Assembly: GCA_003520455.1 (NCBI GenBank) | Contig: DOUV01000610.1 | Location: forward strand, 1-6,067 | Source of the DNA: Chloroflexota bacterium | GTDB lineage: Bacteria; Chloroflexota; Anaerolineae; Ardenticatenales; Ardenticatenaceae | Direction of reading: 5' to 3' | Length of the DNA: 6,067 nucleotides | Shown: in pieces, positions 5,301-6,067 of the stretch | Layout of the letters: the number at the start of each line of letters is the position of its first letter | How positions within the stretch are numbered: position 1 is the stretch's first letter | Program-made: the position numbers and the translations under genes | Notes under the pieces: generated by a model | The model's database searches: none | The model's input: the letters and a program-made list of their open reading frames with translations, nothing else | What the model was told of the DNA's origin: nothing

Positions 5301-5506
5301 GACGGCAGCTCTTTTCGCTCCGCTCGTTGCTCACACGTTTCGTCCTCGGCGAGCGCGACGATGGGAACCATCCCAAAAAGAGACCACCCCAAGATGGTGC
5401 CCTTGGGGTCGCATAATCACCGCTGTCGAGGATATAGAGGCCGGTCTCGCTGTGATAGGGTGAACCGGGAGGTGCGTCGCACCCTGGCCGCAAGTGCGCC
5501 ACTCCG

Positions 5507-5515
5507 AGGAGGTGA
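5507..5515 (+). promoter_or_regulatory. Near-perfect Shine-Dalgarno of the receiver gene
   Basis: AGGAGGTGA, a full anti-16S match, lies three bases from its end to ATG 5519, with the GGAGG core six bases away. It predicts strong initiation and fixes the start of the receiver-domain gene. Confidence 0.85.
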
Positions 5516-5518
5516 ATC

Positions 5519-5983
5519 ATGAAGTCGAGGTTGCTGCGTGTGGTAGTGGCGAGCGAGGACGCCGGTGAGCGGCAAATCCTTACGCAAGTGGTGGAGGGGC
5601 TGCCTGGAACGGCGCTTGTCGCAGAGGTCACCCTGATCTGCCAGATGGGCAGACAGGCCGGTCACGTCGCGGCGGACTGTGTGGTGCTGGATATCGACCG
5701 GTATCCCCTGGCTGGCGCGCTCAGCCTGACGCAGGCACGGGCGACCTTCCGGGGTGCCAGCGTAATCGTTCTGGCCCGATCGATCCGGCTCCGATTTCTC
5801 CACTTTTTAGAGGCGTCGGGAGCAAGTTGCTGTATCGACAAGGATGATCCGGGCTGGCAGGTGCAGCTGATGCAGGCACTTCGCGCGATCGCTACTTCCG
5901 GCGGTGGAACCCCCCTCGCAGTTCAATCCCAGAACCCTGCTGTGGCATGGGCCTGCCCAGGCGGCAGTGTGCGGAGCGGCTAG
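5519..5983 (+). CDS. Stand-alone response-regulator receiver-like domain protein
   Basis: 154 residues. It resembles a CheY-type receiver of about 115-120 residues plus a short tail. Strand 1 (LLRVVVASEDAGERQIL, 5-21) places acidic Glu13/Asp14 where the metal-binding pair sits. VVLDID (55-60) places Asp58 as phosphoacceptor. VIVLAR (82-87) is strand 4, with Ala86 where Thr or Ser is usual. SGASCCIDKDD (100-110) supplies the conserved-position Lys108. No DNA-binding domain follows; the tail from about 128 is Gly/Ser/Pro-rich and looks disordered. Cys104 and Cys105 sit just before the key lysine. It may be a phosphorylatable single-domain regulator or a degenerate receiver acting by binding. 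No histidine kinase is in the window. The 250-base gap suggests it is not part of the sulfur/selenium operon. Confidence 0.6.
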   Translation: MKSRLLRVVVASEDAGERQILTQVVEGLPGTALVAEVTLICQMGRQAGHVAADCVVLDIDRYPLAGALSLTQARATFRGASVIVLARSIRLRFLHFLEASGASCCIDKDDPGWQVQLMQALRAIATSGGGTPLAVQSQNPAVAWACPGGSVRSG

Positions 5984-5999
5984 CGCCCCGGTCCCGTCA

Positions 6000-6034
6000 T
6001 CCCGCGGGGGGCGGGAACAGACGTCCGACGTCTG
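6000..6034. repeat. Two adjacent palindromes downstream of the receiver gene
   Basis: TCCCGC/GCGGGA (6000-6005/6011-6016, five-G loop) is followed one base later by CAGACGTC-C-GACGTCTG (6018-6034), a perfect 8-bp inverted repeat with a one-base centre. No T-run follows on either strand. These may be a factor-dependent terminator, mRNA end structure or dispersed palindromic repeat. The remaining bases to the window edge hold no gene I can support. Confidence 0.55.
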
Positions 6035-6067
6035 GTTCGCGGCAGGTGCCCGCCTCGATCACCGTCG

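Larger units (their letters stand above)
5269..5518. other. Non-coding spacer with several small palindromes
   Basis: This 250-base stretch holds no gene I can support. Besides the hairpin at its left end it has TGGGA/TCCCA (5362-5366/5371-5375), ACCCCAAG/CTTGGGGT (5386-5393/5402-5409, eight-base loop) and GGTGCG/CGCACC around 5477 (5471-5483). It must carry any promoter for the receiver-domain gene, but I see no convincing -35/-10 pair. On the minus strand the 5386-5409 hairpin is followed, after a few bases, by a T-run (complement of 5376-5379). Confidence 0.5.

Noticed and set aside
5403..5438. TTGGGG and TATAGA as a promoter for the receiver gene
   Set aside because: The spacing between the boxes is about 24 bases, too long for a sigma-70-type promoter, and the -35 match is poor.
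5984..6067. Possible end of a convergent minus-strand gene entering from the right
   Set aside because: One reverse frame is open for about 22 codons to a TGA, but that length is expected by chance in GC-rich DNA and the residues match nothing I recognise.

Overview
This GC-rich window carries eight convincing protein-coding genes, all on the + strand and closely spaced. The likely source is a Chloroflexota-type bacterium, but this is inference. It rests on strong GGAGG-type ribosome sites with mixed ATG/GTG starts, a lipoprotein with Pro/Thr-rich 'TPTPIPTPMP' linkers, a GerMN-domain protein outside a sporulation locus, and a GTGATGCGT-type intergenic repeat. No rRNA or other phylogenetic marker is present.

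Layout. Positions 17-868 encode a CcdA/DsbD-like membrane thiol-electron carrier, whose frame is open to the left edge. Positions 881-1888 encode a membrane-anchored protein with two GerMN domains. Positions 1949-2659 encode a lipoprotein with a C-terminal rhodanese domain. Positions 2690-3910 encode a cysteine desulfurase-family PLP enzyme of the kind linked to selenium metabolism. Positions 4037-4330 encode a small DUF3343 (putative Se/S carrier-like) protein. Positions 4334-4849 and 4846-5268 encode the N- and C-terminal halves of a YedE-type selenium/sulfur transporter. After a 250-base non-coding stretch with several small palindromes, 5519-5983 encodes a stand-alone, partly degenerate receiver (CheY-like) domain. 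The last 84 bases hold two adjacent hairpins and no gene I can support.

How the genes may work together. The genes from 1949 to 5268 read as a sulfur/selenium handling module: a surface-tethered rhodanese, a two-subunit membrane transporter with conserved cysteines, a cytoplasmic desulfurase that makes an enzyme-bound persulfide, and a small cysteine-containing carrier. CcdA could supply reducing power across the membrane to the external rhodanese. SelD and the TusA-like YedF, which usually accompany this set, are not in the window.

Most notable structures. A perfect 15-bp inverted repeat (3862-3876 / 3981-3995) encloses five copies of a GTGATGCGT 9-mer. It looks like a small non-autonomous mobile element that supplies the last 15 codons of the desulfurase gene. 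The ribosome site and start of the desulfurase gene are also near-duplicated 44 bp upstream, creating a 15-codon leader ORF that overlaps the desulfurase start as ATGA. Finally, the YedE transporter is cleanly split into two overlapping genes.
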